A stretch of DNA of 64,000 nt from Betaproteobacteria bacterium. Its GTDB lineage: Bacteria; Pseudomonadota; Gammaproteobacteria; Burkholderiales; SG8-41. The notes under the pieces are model-generated. The model saw only the letters and a list, made by a program, of their open reading frames with translations, was not told the origin of the DNA and did not search any database. Made by a program: the position numbers and the translations under genes. The DNA is taken from NCBI GenBank assembly GCA_028292435.1, contig JAQGMI010000125.1, forward strand, positions 55,009 to 119,008, in the 5' to 3' direction. How positions within the stretch are numbered: position 1 is the first letter of the stretch; each line of letters begins with the position of its first letter. Shown here piece after piece: positions 17,876-26,292 of this stretch.

Positions 17876-18133
17876 ATGGCGCTGTCCGAAACCTCGATCG
17901 GGTTCGTCGCCGCGATACTTACCACCCTCTCTTTCGTGCCGCAGATCGTCAAAGTCTGGCGCACACGCAAGACCCACGACATTTCAGTGGGGATGTATTC
18001 GCTGTTTACACTCGGCGTCGGGCTGTGGCTGGTTTACGGCGTGATGATCGATTCGTGGCCGGTCATCGCGGCCAACTTCGTGACGCTGCTGTTCGCCGGC
18101 ACGATCCTCGGGCTGAAAATGAGGTTCGGCTAG
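17876..18133 (+). CDS. SemiSWEET/PQ-loop sugar transporter
   Basis: 85 residues, three transmembrane helices, the size of bacterial SemiSWEET half-transporters, which dimerise to pass sugars. The PQ-loop motif reads FVPQIVKVWRTRKTHDIS near residues 20-37, and a conserved Asn occurs in AANFVT near residue 68. The ATG directly follows the TGA of the racemase-like gene with no gap. Coupling to a racemase-type enzyme suggests the cargo may be a small acid and not a sugar, but that is only inference. Convergent with the MmgE/PrpD gene, nine bases away. Confidence 0.9.
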   Translation: MALSETSIGFVAAILTTLSFVPQIVKVWRTRKTHDISVGMYSLFTLGVGLWLVYGVMIDSWPVIAANFVTLLFAGTILGLKMRFG

Positions 18134-18142
18134 CGAATCCGC

Positions 18143-19564
18143 TTACACGCGGGCGAGCGCCGCGGCGAGCTCGCGCGCACTGTGGCGCTCGATATCGAGG
18201 GCGAGGTCGCGGATCTGGCGGGCGCGCGCCGGCGACGTGACGAGTTCGGCGTTCTCGATGAATTTCGCCTCGATGTCGTCACCGCTCAGCGCGCGGTCGC
18301 CGGCGCCGCGGTTGACTTTCTCGACGTGCGTGAACGTGCGGCCGTCTTTGAGGGTAATGACCGCGCCGCCCGAAAAATATTTCGGGAACATCGAGTCAGG
18401 ATCGCCGTCGTAAACGACGCGTTCGGCGAGCGCAAGTATGTGCGGATCTTTCAGCGCCGAATCTTCAAGCTCCGCGAACCCGCAGCGCCCGCGCACCAGC
18501 GCTGCCGCGAGCGTGTAGTAGACGCTGAACTTCGCGATGTAATCGCTTGCCGGCGCGCGCCGCAGTTCGGCGAAATCGCATACGCTGTGAAAGGTGTCGG
18601 GATGGAGCAGGGCGCGCACCTGCGCGATGTCGTCCGGCCTGAGCTCATATTTCTGTTTCAGTATGAGCACCGAATCGATGCAGGCGTGCAGGAAGTGGCA
18701 GACCGGGAAAGGCTTGATGCCGACTTCTTCGGCACGCCACACCTCGCCTAGCCCGTTCGTCAGCTCGTCCGGCATGACTGAAGCGAGATGCTCACCCGCA
18801 TGACTGCGGAAAAGGCCGTCGTGGCCTTCGTAGATTTTTTGTGTGCCGATGAAACCGCTGCTCGCGAGACTGGCGGCGGTAATCGCGCCGGCGCCCGCCC
18901 AGCCCGGATGAAAGCGCTTGTTCCAGGCGCCGTCGGCCCGATGTTCGGCGAGCGCGGACGCGGTGCTGCCGGCGAGGCCCTGCGCGTATACAAGCTGGTC
19001 GGCATTGAGCCTTAGCAGATGGCCGGCGCCGAGCGCGCAGCCCATGTGGCCGGCGACGCCGGTCGTGTGATAGCCCATCTTGAGCAGCGCGCGATTGGTC
19101 GCGATGCCGAAGCGCGTTGCGATTTCAACCGACAGCAGATACGCAGTGAGCATTTGCCTGCCGTCGCGATCGAGAAATTCGGCGAGACCGAGCGCGCACG
19201 GAAACGCCGACGAACTCGGATGCACCGGGCCGCCCGGATGGGTGTCGTCGTAATCCAGACCGTGCGCGAGTATGCCGTTCATGATCACGGCGTCTTTGAG
19301 CGGCAGCTTCGCGTTCATGCCGATCACGGTGCCGCAGCCGCCATCGGCCATGGCCGAGAGTCCGCGCAGCGCGCACTGGGCAAATTCGAATTTGGTGGCG
19401 GCAAGCGCAGTGCCGATCACGTCGAGCATGTGAAAGCGCGCGAAGTCGCGCAGGCGCTGGGGCAGTGCCGCGTGATCGATGCCCGCGACAAAGCCGGCAA
19501 TCGTGCGTGAAAACGACGGCGCATCGGTCGAAAAAGTTTCCTGCGGGGCGAGTTCGGGTTTCAT
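18143..19564 (-). CDS. MmgE/PrpD family protein
   Basis: 473 residues, of the family that includes 2-methylcitrate dehydratase (PrpD), cis-aconitate decarboxylase and many unassigned members. Visible marks are HGLDYDDTHPGGPVHPSS near residue 101, a glycine-rich stretch TTGVAGHMGCALGAGHLL near 170, and IKPFPVCHFLHACIDS near 290. I chose the ATG at 19564; the frame extends upstream without a better start, and the ribosome site is weak. There are no other propionate genes nearby, so it is not a methylcitrate-cycle gene by context. Dehydration or isomerisation of an organic acid is the general expectation. Confidence 0.85.
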   Translation of the reverse strand: MKPELAPQETFSTDAPSFSRTIAGFVAGIDHAALPQRLRDFARFHMLDVIGTALAATKFEFAQCALRGLSAMADGGCGTVIGMNAKLPLKDAVIMNGILAHGLDYDDTHPGGPVHPSSSAFPCALGLAEFLDRDGRQMLTAYLLSVEIATRFGIATNRALLKMGYHTTGVAGHMGCALGAGHLLRLNADQLVYAQGLAGSTASALAEHRADGAWNKRFHPGWAGAGAITAASLASSGFIGTQKIYEGHDGLFRSHAGEHLASVMPDELTNGLGEVWRAEEVGIKPFPVCHFLHACIDSVLILKQKYELRPDDIAQVRALLHPDTFHSVCDFAELRRAPASDYIAKFSVYYTLAAALVRGRCGFAELEDSALKDPHILALAERVVYDGDPDSMFPKYFSGGAVITLKDGRTFTHVEKVNRGAGDRALSGDDIEAKFIENAELVTSPARARQIRDLALDIERHSARELAAALARV

Positions 19565-19678
19565 GGCAGGCCACGCCGGCCGGCGTGTCGTCGAGGTAGA
19601 AGCCGAAACTTTACACCAAACGCCGCGACTCAATCATCGCGCGCCCGCGCGCGACGTCAGGCCCGGCTGCCGCGCCCG

Positions 19679-19936
19679 TTACGGGAATTGCGGTCGCGCG
19701 TAGCGCAGGCCGAGGCCTTCGCAGTGTTGGCAGTGCCGTTCATGGACCCGGCCCGCGCCCTGGCATTCGCTGCAGATCATCCAGTCGGAAGCCGCCATCG
19801 TCGCGCGGTATTTTCCAGTGCAGCGCCGGCCGCCGGTTTGCTGCGTGCATGCTGTGCCAATCATTTCCGGATAGTTAGCGGGCGTTCCGCAGCTCGGACA
19901 AGCGCCGGACGGCAGCATCGAGATGGAATCCGGCAT
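19679..19936 (-). CDS. small CXXCXGXG zinc-finger protein
   Basis: 85 residues from the ATG at 19936, preceded by CAGGGAG. It contains a CPSCG pair near residue 13, then CSECQGAG and CQHCEGLG near residues 58-74, i.e. two DnaJ-type CXXCXGXG elements, with other single Cys residues between. Four such half-sites would bind zinc. In DnaJ the repeats number four within a larger protein; here only the finger remains. No J-domain gene is nearby. A role in protein or nucleic acid binding is possible but not shown. Confidence 0.6.
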   Translation of the reverse strand: MPDSISMLPSGACPSCGTPANYPEMIGTACTQQTGGRRCTGKYRATMAASDWMICSECQGAGRVHERHCQHCEGLGLRYARPQFP

Positions 19937-19997
19937 ACATGCGCTCCCTGTATAAAAGCGTGTCGACAATCGCGCGGAAGAGGCGGCCGGGCGCCGT

Positions 19998-20951
19998 TTA
20001 TTTAATCAACCCCATGCGTTTGGCGACCGGTATATAAGCCTGCGTGCGCTCTCGCATGAAGCGATCCATCTTGTCGATGTCGATATCGATGAGGTCGAAG
20101 CCGGCCTTGGTCGCGAGTTCTTTCATTTCCGGATCGCGATTGATCACACCCCACAGGTCCGAAATGCGATGGCGGATTTCCATCGGCGTCGATTTCGGCA
20201 CGCCGATGCCGCCATAGCCGCCGTCGACCCAGTCGATGCCCAGTTCGCGGAACGTCGGCACGTCGGGCAATTGCGGACTGCGCTTGTCCATCGCCACCGC
20301 GAGCGCGCGTACGCGGCCCTTGTTGTTCACCGCAAACGCGGAATACGCCATCGCGCCGGTCACCTGCGCGCCGAGCACGGCGGGCACGAGATCGCCAGTG
20401 CCCTTATAGGGCACGTAGGTCGTCTGAATGCCGGTGATCAGGTTTAGTCTTTCATGCGCCGCGTGGTTGGCCGAGTTGGAGCCCGAGCCCGCGAGCGTCA
20501 GCTTCCCGGGCTGCTCCTTCGCCATGCGAATTAAATCCTGAAACGTTTTGATCGGGCTGTGTTCGGGCACGACAATTGCGTCGGGCATGTAGCGAAACCA
20601 GTAAACGGGCGTCAGGTCTTCGGTCTTGTACTGGACCTGGCCTTCCATCGGCTGCAGGATGATGTGAGGTATCGTGAGGCCGATCACGTTGTAGCCGTCG
20701 GCCGGAAGGTTATTCATCTGCGACCACATCAGGCCGCCGCTCGCGCCGGGCTTGTACTGGACGATGGTTTCGATGCCCGGACATTTTTTCTTCAGCACGA
20801 TCTGCTGGTGGCGCGCCGACTGGTCTGATTCGCCGCCGGGCGGAAAGCCCTGCCAGTAATTGATGTTCTTGTCGGGACAATGCTGCGCGAGAGCAAGCGG
20901 CGGCGCGAGCGCGGCGACGGTTGCAAACACAACGGCTGAAGCGATTTTCAT
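19998..20951 (-). CDS. divergent Bug/TctC-family periplasmic solute-binding protein with two cysteines
   Basis: 317 residues from the ATG at 20951. Signal peptide ends LALAQ. It then differs from the other Bug proteins here: HCPDKNINYWQGFPPGGESD replaces the YPxKPIRxIVPFPPGG start, and KKKCPGIETIVQYKPGASGG replaces the DNRPGAGG loop. The two cysteines could form a disulfide. TYVPYKGTGDLVPA and LPDVPTFRELG keep the family core. It lies divergent from hyuA with 193 bases between them, so its ligand may be related to hydantoin or oxoproline metabolism. That is inference. Confidence 0.85.
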   Translation of the reverse strand: MKIASAVVFATVAALAPPLALAQHCPDKNINYWQGFPPGGESDQSARHQQIVLKKKCPGIETIVQYKPGASGGLMWSQMNNLPADGYNVIGLTIPHIILQPMEGQVQYKTEDLTPVYWFRYMPDAIVVPEHSPIKTFQDLIRMAKEQPGKLTLAGSGSNSANHAAHERLNLITGIQTTYVPYKGTGDLVPAVLGAQVTGAMAYSAFAVNNKGRVRALAVAMDKRSPQLPDVPTFRELGIDWVDGGYGGIGVPKSTPMEIRHRISDLWGVINRDPEMKELATKAGFDLIDIDIDKMDRFMRERTQAYIPVAKRMGLIK

Positions 20952-21108
20952 GGAACCTCGATTGGGATTCGACAGGCAGGCAAATGCGGTCAAGATCACC
21001 ATAGCAGCACGAAATTGCGATTGCAATGGCGGTTCCACGACGGTGCGCGAAAAACGTTTTTGCCCCATCATCGAGCGCAACAGACGGCGCAATCGGCCGC
21101 GCTGCTTT

Positions 21109-21117
21109 TGTTACAAT
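21109..21117 (+). promoter_or_regulatory. extended -10 promoter candidate for hyuA
   Basis: TGTTACAAT gives TG, one base, then TACAAT, an extended -10 form. A start site near 21124 would leave a leader of about 20 bases. No good -35 hexamer is seen. Confidence 0.4.
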
Positions 21118-21144
21118 CGATCTTCTCTACGCACTTATTAATCG

Positions 21145-23214
21145 ATGCCACATAATCTCAGGCTCGCCGTCGATGTCGGCGGAACGTTCACCGATCTCGT
21201 ACTGCACGACGGCGCGACCGGCGCGATCGCGACCGGCAAGCTGCTGACGACCCCTGCAGACCCGAGTATCGCCATCATCGACGGCACGCGGCGCCTGCTC
21301 GAGCGGCAGCGCAAGACGCCTGCCGACCTTGCGCTGTTTATCCACGCGACCACGCTCGTCACCAATACGCTCATCGAGCGCAAAGGCGCGGTGACCGGCC
21401 TCATCATGACGCGCGGTTTTCGCGACATCATCGAGATGGGCACCGAAACGCGCTACGACATCTACGACCTGGGGATCGATCTGCCGCCGCCGCTGGTGCC
21501 GCGCGCGATGCGGCGTGAAGTGACCGAGCGGATGGACGCAACCGGCAACATCGTCGCGCCGATCGATCTTGCCGAGGCAAGAAAAGTCGTGCAGGAGCTC
21601 GTCGCTGATGGCGCAACCGCGATTGCCGTGTGCTTTCTGCATTCTTATATCAATTCGAGCCATGAGCATGCGCTCGGCGAACTTATGCGCCGCGAGTTTC
21701 CGGGCGTTGCAGTGTCGCTTTCGTCCGAGATACAGCCGGAGATCCGCGAATTCGAACGCGCATCGACCACCGTTGCCAACGCTTACGCGCAGCCGGTCAC
21801 GAAGCATCATCTCGATTCGCTGACGCGCGGCCTGAGCGGTCTCGGATTCAGCGGACGCTTTCACATCATGCTGTCGAGCGGCGGACTGACGGATGAAGGC
21901 GTCGCTGCCCGTTTTCCGGTGAAGGTTCTCGAATCCGGTCCGGCCGCCGGCGTCGAGGCTGCGCGTTTTCTCGGCGCGTCGATCGGCATCGATACGCTCG
22001 TTTCGTTCGACATGGGCGGCACGACCGCTAAAGTAGGCCTTGTCGCCAATGGCGCAGCGACCTTGTCGTCGCAGCTCGAAGTCGCGCGCCTGCACCGGTT
22101 CAAGAAGGGCAGCGGACTCATCATCAAGTCACCAACGGTGGAACTGATTGAAATCGGCGCCGGCGGCGGCAGCATCGCGCGTATCGATCAGCACGGCCTG
22201 CTCAAAGTGGGACCCGACAGCGCTGGCGCCGAGCCGGGACCGGTGTGTTACGGGCGCGGCGGCGATCAGTTGACGGTCACCGATGCAAACCTCGTGCTCG
22301 GCTATCTCGATCCCGACGATTTCGCCGGCAAGGAAATGTCGCTCGACACGGCGGCCGCGAGCGCGGCGGCCGGGCGTCTCGCCAAAAAACTCAACATCAC
22401 CGCAGTTGACGTCGCATGGGGCGTGCACGAAATCGCGAACGAGAACATGGCAACCGCGGCGCGCATTCATCTGGTCGAGCGCGGCAAGGACCCCGCAACG
22501 TTCACCTTCGTCGCGTTCGGCGGCGCAGGTCCGCTGCATGCGCAGGCGGTGGCGCGCAAGCTCGGCGTGAAGAAGCTCATCATTCCGCGCAATGCCGGCG
22601 TAATGTCCGCGGTCGGCTTGCTCGCGGCGCCGCTCTCGTTCGAGGTCGTGCGCAGCCATCTCATCGATCTCGCGGCGGTCGACTGGACGGACGTCGACCG
22701 CAAGCTCACCGCGATGAGCGCGGAAGCGCGCGGCTATCTCGGCGTCGACAAAAGCATCGCATTTGAAATCGTGCGCACGGCCGACATGCGCTATCGCGGG
22801 CAGGGCAGCGAATGCACGATCACGCTGCCCGCGGGCGTGTTGACTGTTGAGCGCGCGCAAGAGGTGCGCCAGGCATTTTTTGACGGCTACGATGATCTTT
22901 ATGGCCGGCATCTCGAAGAAGTCCCGGTTCAGTTCGTCAATTTTCGCGTGCGCGTGGTCGCACACGACGCGCATTTCGAGTTGGGAAGGGCGCCGCGCAA
23001 GCCGGGGCCGGCAAAACGCGTGGCAACGCGGCCCGCCTATTTTCCGGACGCGGACGGCTACATCGACACCGCGATATATCAGCACGGCGATCTCGATCCC
23101 GGCGCGACGTTTGAGGGCCCGGCGATCGTGCAGTCTGGCGAATTCTCGGCGGTCGTCGGCCCGCGCCAGGCGTGCACCGTCGACGATTATCGCAATCTCG
23201 TGATCGCGTTTTAA
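21145..23214 (+). CDS. hyuA: hydantoinase/oxoprolinase A subunit
   Basis: 689 residues. ASKHA-fold ATPase subunit of the HyuA/acetone carboxylase beta/5-oxoprolinase family. The first phosphate loop reads DVGGTFTDLV near residue 10, a second one SFDMGGTTAKVG near 288, and the adenosine motif FGGAGPLHA near 456. With HyuB it would open a cyclic amide such as N-methylhydantoin or 5-oxoproline using ATP. The ribosome site is weak. HyuB follows 9 bases downstream with a good AAGGA site. Which ring is cleaved cannot be told from sequence, since the family covers several reactions. Confidence 0.92.
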   Translation: MPHNLRLAVDVGGTFTDLVLHDGATGAIATGKLLTTPADPSIAIIDGTRRLLERQRKTPADLALFIHATTLVTNTLIERKGAVTGLIMTRGFRDIIEMGTETRYDIYDLGIDLPPPLVPRAMRREVTERMDATGNIVAPIDLAEARKVVQELVADGATAIAVCFLHSYINSSHEHALGELMRREFPGVAVSLSSEIQPEIREFERASTTVANAYAQPVTKHHLDSLTRGLSGLGFSGRFHIMLSSGGLTDEGVAARFPVKVLESGPAAGVEAARFLGASIGIDTLVSFDMGGTTAKVGLVANGAATLSSQLEVARLHRFKKGSGLIIKSPTVELIEIGAGGGSIARIDQHGLLKVGPDSAGAEPGPVCYGRGGDQLTVTDANLVLGYLDPDDFAGKEMSLDTAAASAAAGRLAKKLNITAVDVAWGVHEIANENMATAARIHLVERGKDPATFTFVAFGGAGPLHAQAVARKLGVKKLIIPRNAGVMSAVGLLAAPLSFEVVRSHLIDLAAVDWTDVDRKLTAMSAEARGYLGVDKSIAFEIVRTADMRYRGQGSECTITLPAGVLTVERAQEVRQAFFDGYDDLYGRHLEEVPVQFVNFRVRVVAHDAHFELGRAPRKPGPAKRVATRPAYFPDADGYIDTAIYQHGDLDPGATFEGPAIVQSGEFSAVVGPRQACTVDDYRNLVIAF

Positions 23215-23223
23215 GGAACTGTC

Positions 23224-24789
23224 ATGCGCCGCGTCGACGATCCGATCTTCATGGAAATATCCTGGAACCGCATTATCTCGTTCGTCGACGAGGCGGCTGC
23301 CGCGCTCGTGCGCACGGCGTTCTCGCCGATCATTCGCGAGGCGGAAGATTATGCAGTCGTCCTGTTCGACGGCAACGGCAACTCGCTCGCGCAATCGACG
23401 ACCAGCGCGCCGTCATTCATCGGCACGCTGCCCAAAACGATCCGCCATTTCATGACCGCGATGCGGGAGGAAGGCTGGCATCCCGGCGACGTCGTGATCA
23501 CCAATGATCCCTGGATCGGCAGCGGCCATCTGCAGGACATCAGCATGGTCGCGCCGGTGTTCAGCAAAGCCGGCAAGCTCGTTGCATTCAGCGGCGTCGT
23601 CGCGCATCCACCCGACATGGGCGGGCGCTGGACCGCGGAAAATCGCGAGATCTACGAAGAAGGGCTGCAACTGCCGATCTGCAAGCTTATGCGCCGCGGC
23701 GAGCCGAATACGGACGTGTTCAACATCATCCGCCGCAACGTGCGCGTGCCCGACCAGGTGATCGGGGACATTCACGCGATGATCGCGTCGTGCATCGTCG
23801 CCGCGAACCGGCTCAATGCGTTCATGGAAGAAGTCGGCCTCGAGAGCCTGAACGAACTCGCGGCGGCGATCCACGACTTTACCGAGACCGCCGTGCGCAA
23901 AAAAATCGATGCCATCGCCGACGGCAGTTATTTCTACGAATATGAAGTGGACGGCTACGACAAGCCGCTCAAAATCGCCGCGACGCTGACCATCAAGGGC
24001 AGTGATATCGCGATGGATTACACGGGCTCATCGCCGCAGGTCGAGCGCGCGATCAACTGCCCGCTCGTTTATACCAGTGCGTTCACCGTCTATCCGCTGA
24101 TCTGCGCGCTTAGTCCGCAGGTGCCGAACAACGAAGGCATGCTCCGGCCGTTCACCGTGACTGCGCCCGAGCGCTGCATCCTGAATCCGCTGTACCCGGC
24201 GGCGGTCGGCGCGCGCAATCTGACCGGCCATCTGCTGACGACCGCGGTGTTCGGCACGCTCGCCCAGGCGCTGGCTCCTGACCAGATCGCCGATCGGCTG
24301 CTCGCCGACAGTGCGTCGCCGCGTCCGCATATCGTCGTGAGCGGGCAGGACGACAACGGCCGCCCGTTTTCGTCGATGATGTTCATCGCCGGCGGCATGG
24401 GTGCGCGGCCCAACAAGGACGGCATCTCGTGCATCGCTTTCCCGTCGTCGGCCCGCAATACGTCGGTCGAGATTCTCGAATCGTCAGGGCCGATCATGAT
24501 CGACCGCAAATCCACGCGCGAAGCGTCGGGCGGCGCCGGTCGTTTCCGCGGCGGCGACGGTCAGGTGTTCGAATTGCGCGTGCGCGCGAAAAGCGGCGCG
24601 ACAATTTCGGTTTTCAGCGACCGCTCGCGGTTCCCGCCGAAAGGCATGAACGGCGGGGCGCCGGGCGCCGGCACGCAGATTTTTATCAACGGCGAACCCG
24701 GGCCGTTAAAGGGTCTCGTGCGCGTCAAACATAACGACGTGCTGACGGTTTGCTCGCCGGGCGGCGGCGGATTCGGCAAGCCGGCATAA
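23224..24789 (+). CDS. hyuB: hydantoinase/oxoprolinase B subunit
   Basis: 521 residues, the B subunit partner of HyuA. Typical stretches are NDPWIGSGHLQDISMV near residue 95, GVVAHPPDMGGR near 123, MDYTGSSPQVERAINCP near 262, and the glycine-rich ending VCSPGGGGFGKPA. The subunit carries the metal site for ring opening in related enzymes. AAGGA lies six bases before the ATG. Full length for this group. The operon is convergent with the efflux outer membrane gene; between them is a 54-base duplicate of part of the lipoprotein gene at 31588. Confidence 0.92.
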   Translation: MRRVDDPIFMEISWNRIISFVDEAAAALVRTAFSPIIREAEDYAVVLFDGNGNSLAQSTTSAPSFIGTLPKTIRHFMTAMREEGWHPGDVVITNDPWIGSGHLQDISMVAPVFSKAGKLVAFSGVVAHPPDMGGRWTAENREIYEEGLQLPICKLMRRGEPNTDVFNIIRRNVRVPDQVIGDIHAMIASCIVAANRLNAFMEEVGLESLNELAAAIHDFTETAVRKKIDAIADGSYFYEYEVDGYDKPLKIAATLTIKGSDIAMDYTGSSPQVERAINCPLVYTSAFTVYPLICALSPQVPNNEGMLRPFTVTAPERCILNPLYPAAVGARNLTGHLLTTAVFGTLAQALAPDQIADRLLADSASPRPHIVVSGQDDNGRPFSSMMFIAGGMGARPNKDGISCIAFPSSARNTSVEILESSGPIMIDRKSTREASGGAGRFRGGDGQVFELRVRAKSGATISVFSDRSRFPPKGMNGGAPGAGTQIFINGEPGPLKGLVRVKHNDVLTVCSPGGGGFGKPA

Positions 24790-24800
24790 AACGCTCGACG

Positions 24801-24854
24801 GCTGCGGCGTCGAAACCGCGACCACGGCCGCGACCGGCGCCGCGATCAAGAAGC
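24801..24854 (+). pseudogene. 54-base near-copy of the small lipoprotein gene at 31588
   Basis: Bases 24801-24854 match 31631-31684 at 52 of 54 positions. In the same frame they would encode CGVETATTAATGAAIKK, identical to the lipoprotein at and after its lipobox; both differences are silent. No start codon, signal peptide or downstream part is present, so this is a fragment left by a duplication or recombination event. Confidence 0.75.
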
Positions 24855-24862
24855 CCCGGCTG

Positions 24863-26281
24863 CTACGTTCCCCAACCGCCACCGAGGGCGCGTATTAATC
24901 CGACTGCCGTTACCGCGCGCTCGCCCGTGCTTCGACTTTGTGCACGCTGGGCCGCAAGGCTCGACCGCTGTGCGTCGATGACTTCGAAATAACTCGTCGA
25001 GCCGTTGCGGTAACGGGATTCCGCAAGCCGCGTGGCGAGATTCGCGGAGCCGACAGCGTCGCTCTCATGCCGAAGCTGCTCGTCGAGCGTGCGCAGCGCG
25101 CTCAGGTTGTCTTCGACGTCCTGAAACCCGACGAGCACTTGTTGCCGGTAATTGGCGACCAGCGCTTCGTAATTGGCGTCGCTGCGCGCGAGGTTGGCCT
25201 TATTGCGGCCGCCGTCGAGCAGTGGCAGGGTCAGCGCAGTGCCGACGAGCGGGCCGAGCAGCCAACTGCGGCTCGACCATTGGAAGAGATTGCGCAGCTC
25301 GTTGGATTCATATCCGGCGTTCCCTGTCAGGCTCAAGCTCGGGAAAAAGGCCGCCTTCGCGGCGCCGACGCGCGCGCTCGCCGCCGCAAGCTGGCGCTGT
25401 GCCTGCGCGATGTCCGGCCGGCGCTCGAGCAAGTCGGAAGGCAAACCCGCCGGCACGGTGACGAGCACGGGGCCCAACGGCGCACTCGCCAATGTAAATT
25501 GCGCCGGCGCTTTGCCCAGCAGGACGGCGAGGGCGTGATCGCGCTGCGACCTGAAGCGCTTGACCCTTTCCGCCTCCGCTTGCGCCGTGGAGAGCTCCGT
25601 CGCAGCCTGCGCGACATCGAGTTCGCTCGTGTCGCCGACACTATAGCGATGCTGCACGAGCCGCAAGGCTTCCTGACGAAGCTTGATTGTTTTGTGCAGC
25701 ACGTCGAGTTCCGAATCGAGTGAACGAATCGAAAAATATTGCTGCGCGACATCCGCCTGGAGTGCGAGAAGCACCGAGCGGTAGGCGGCCTCCTGTCCCT
25801 GCGCATCCAGCCTTGCCGCACGGCTGTTGTCGGAAAGCCGGCCGAACAAATCGACTTCGTAAGCGAAAGTGAACTGGGCGCGCCACTGCGTGGATGATTC
25901 AGTGCTGTCGCGCTGGCGGGTCGGGCCGACACCGGCGCCGACCTGGAGCCGGCGATCGGCGTCGACGACGCCGGCTATGGCACGCGCTTCTTTGACTCGG
26001 GCCAGGGCGACTGCAAGACTCGCGTTCGAGACTGTCGCTTGCTCGATCAATGCGGCGAGGTCGCTATCGCCGAAAACCGTCCACCACGTTCCACGGTCGG
26101 CGTCGTCGGCCGGGCGTGCGCGCTTCCAGGCACCGTCGAGGGCGGCCGGCGTTTCGCGATATGCGGATGGCAGGTCGAGCGCGATTTTTTCCGGCGGGCG
26201 CGCTGTCGAGCAGCCGGCGAGAAGCGTGAACGCGGCCAGCGTATTTACGGCGAGACGCGCCGGCACATTTATAGTTTTCAT
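24863..26281 (-). CDS. RND efflux outer membrane factor lipoprotein (NodT/OprM family)
   Basis: 472 residues with a lipobox LLAGC (Cys24), so it is a lipoprotein of the outer membrane channel family. Two repeated helical TolC-like halves follow. Useful marks are TWWTVFGDSDLAALIEQA near 67, AQQYFSIRSLDSELDVL near 195, and RRPDIAQAQRQLAAA near 300. It would form the exit duct for the RND pump encoded just upstream. The start overlaps the region after the pump stop by a gap of 11 bases, with GGGAG as ribosome site. Last gene of the efflux operon. Confidence 0.93.
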   Translation of the reverse strand: MKTINVPARLAVNTLAAFTLLAGCSTARPPEKIALDLPSAYRETPAALDGAWKRARPADDADRGTWWTVFGDSDLAALIEQATVSNASLAVALARVKEARAIAGVVDADRRLQVGAGVGPTRQRDSTESSTQWRAQFTFAYEVDLFGRLSDNSRAARLDAQGQEAAYRSVLLALQADVAQQYFSIRSLDSELDVLHKTIKLRQEALRLVQHRYSVGDTSELDVAQAATELSTAQAEAERVKRFRSQRDHALAVLLGKAPAQFTLASAPLGPVLVTVPAGLPSDLLERRPDIAQAQRQLAAASARVGAAKAAFFPSLSLTGNAGYESNELRNLFQWSSRSWLLGPLVGTALTLPLLDGGRNKANLARSDANYEALVANYRQQVLVGFQDVEDNLSALRTLDEQLRHESDAVGSANLATRLAESRYRNGSTSYFEVIDAQRSSLAAQRAQSRSTGERAVTAVGLIRALGGGWGT

Positions 26282-26292
26282 CGATGGCTCCC

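Noticed and set aside
22129..23394. A 421-codon open frame opposite hyuA
   Set aside because: Antisense shadow of hyuA/hyuB in GC-rich DNA; no start signal and no recognisable family.
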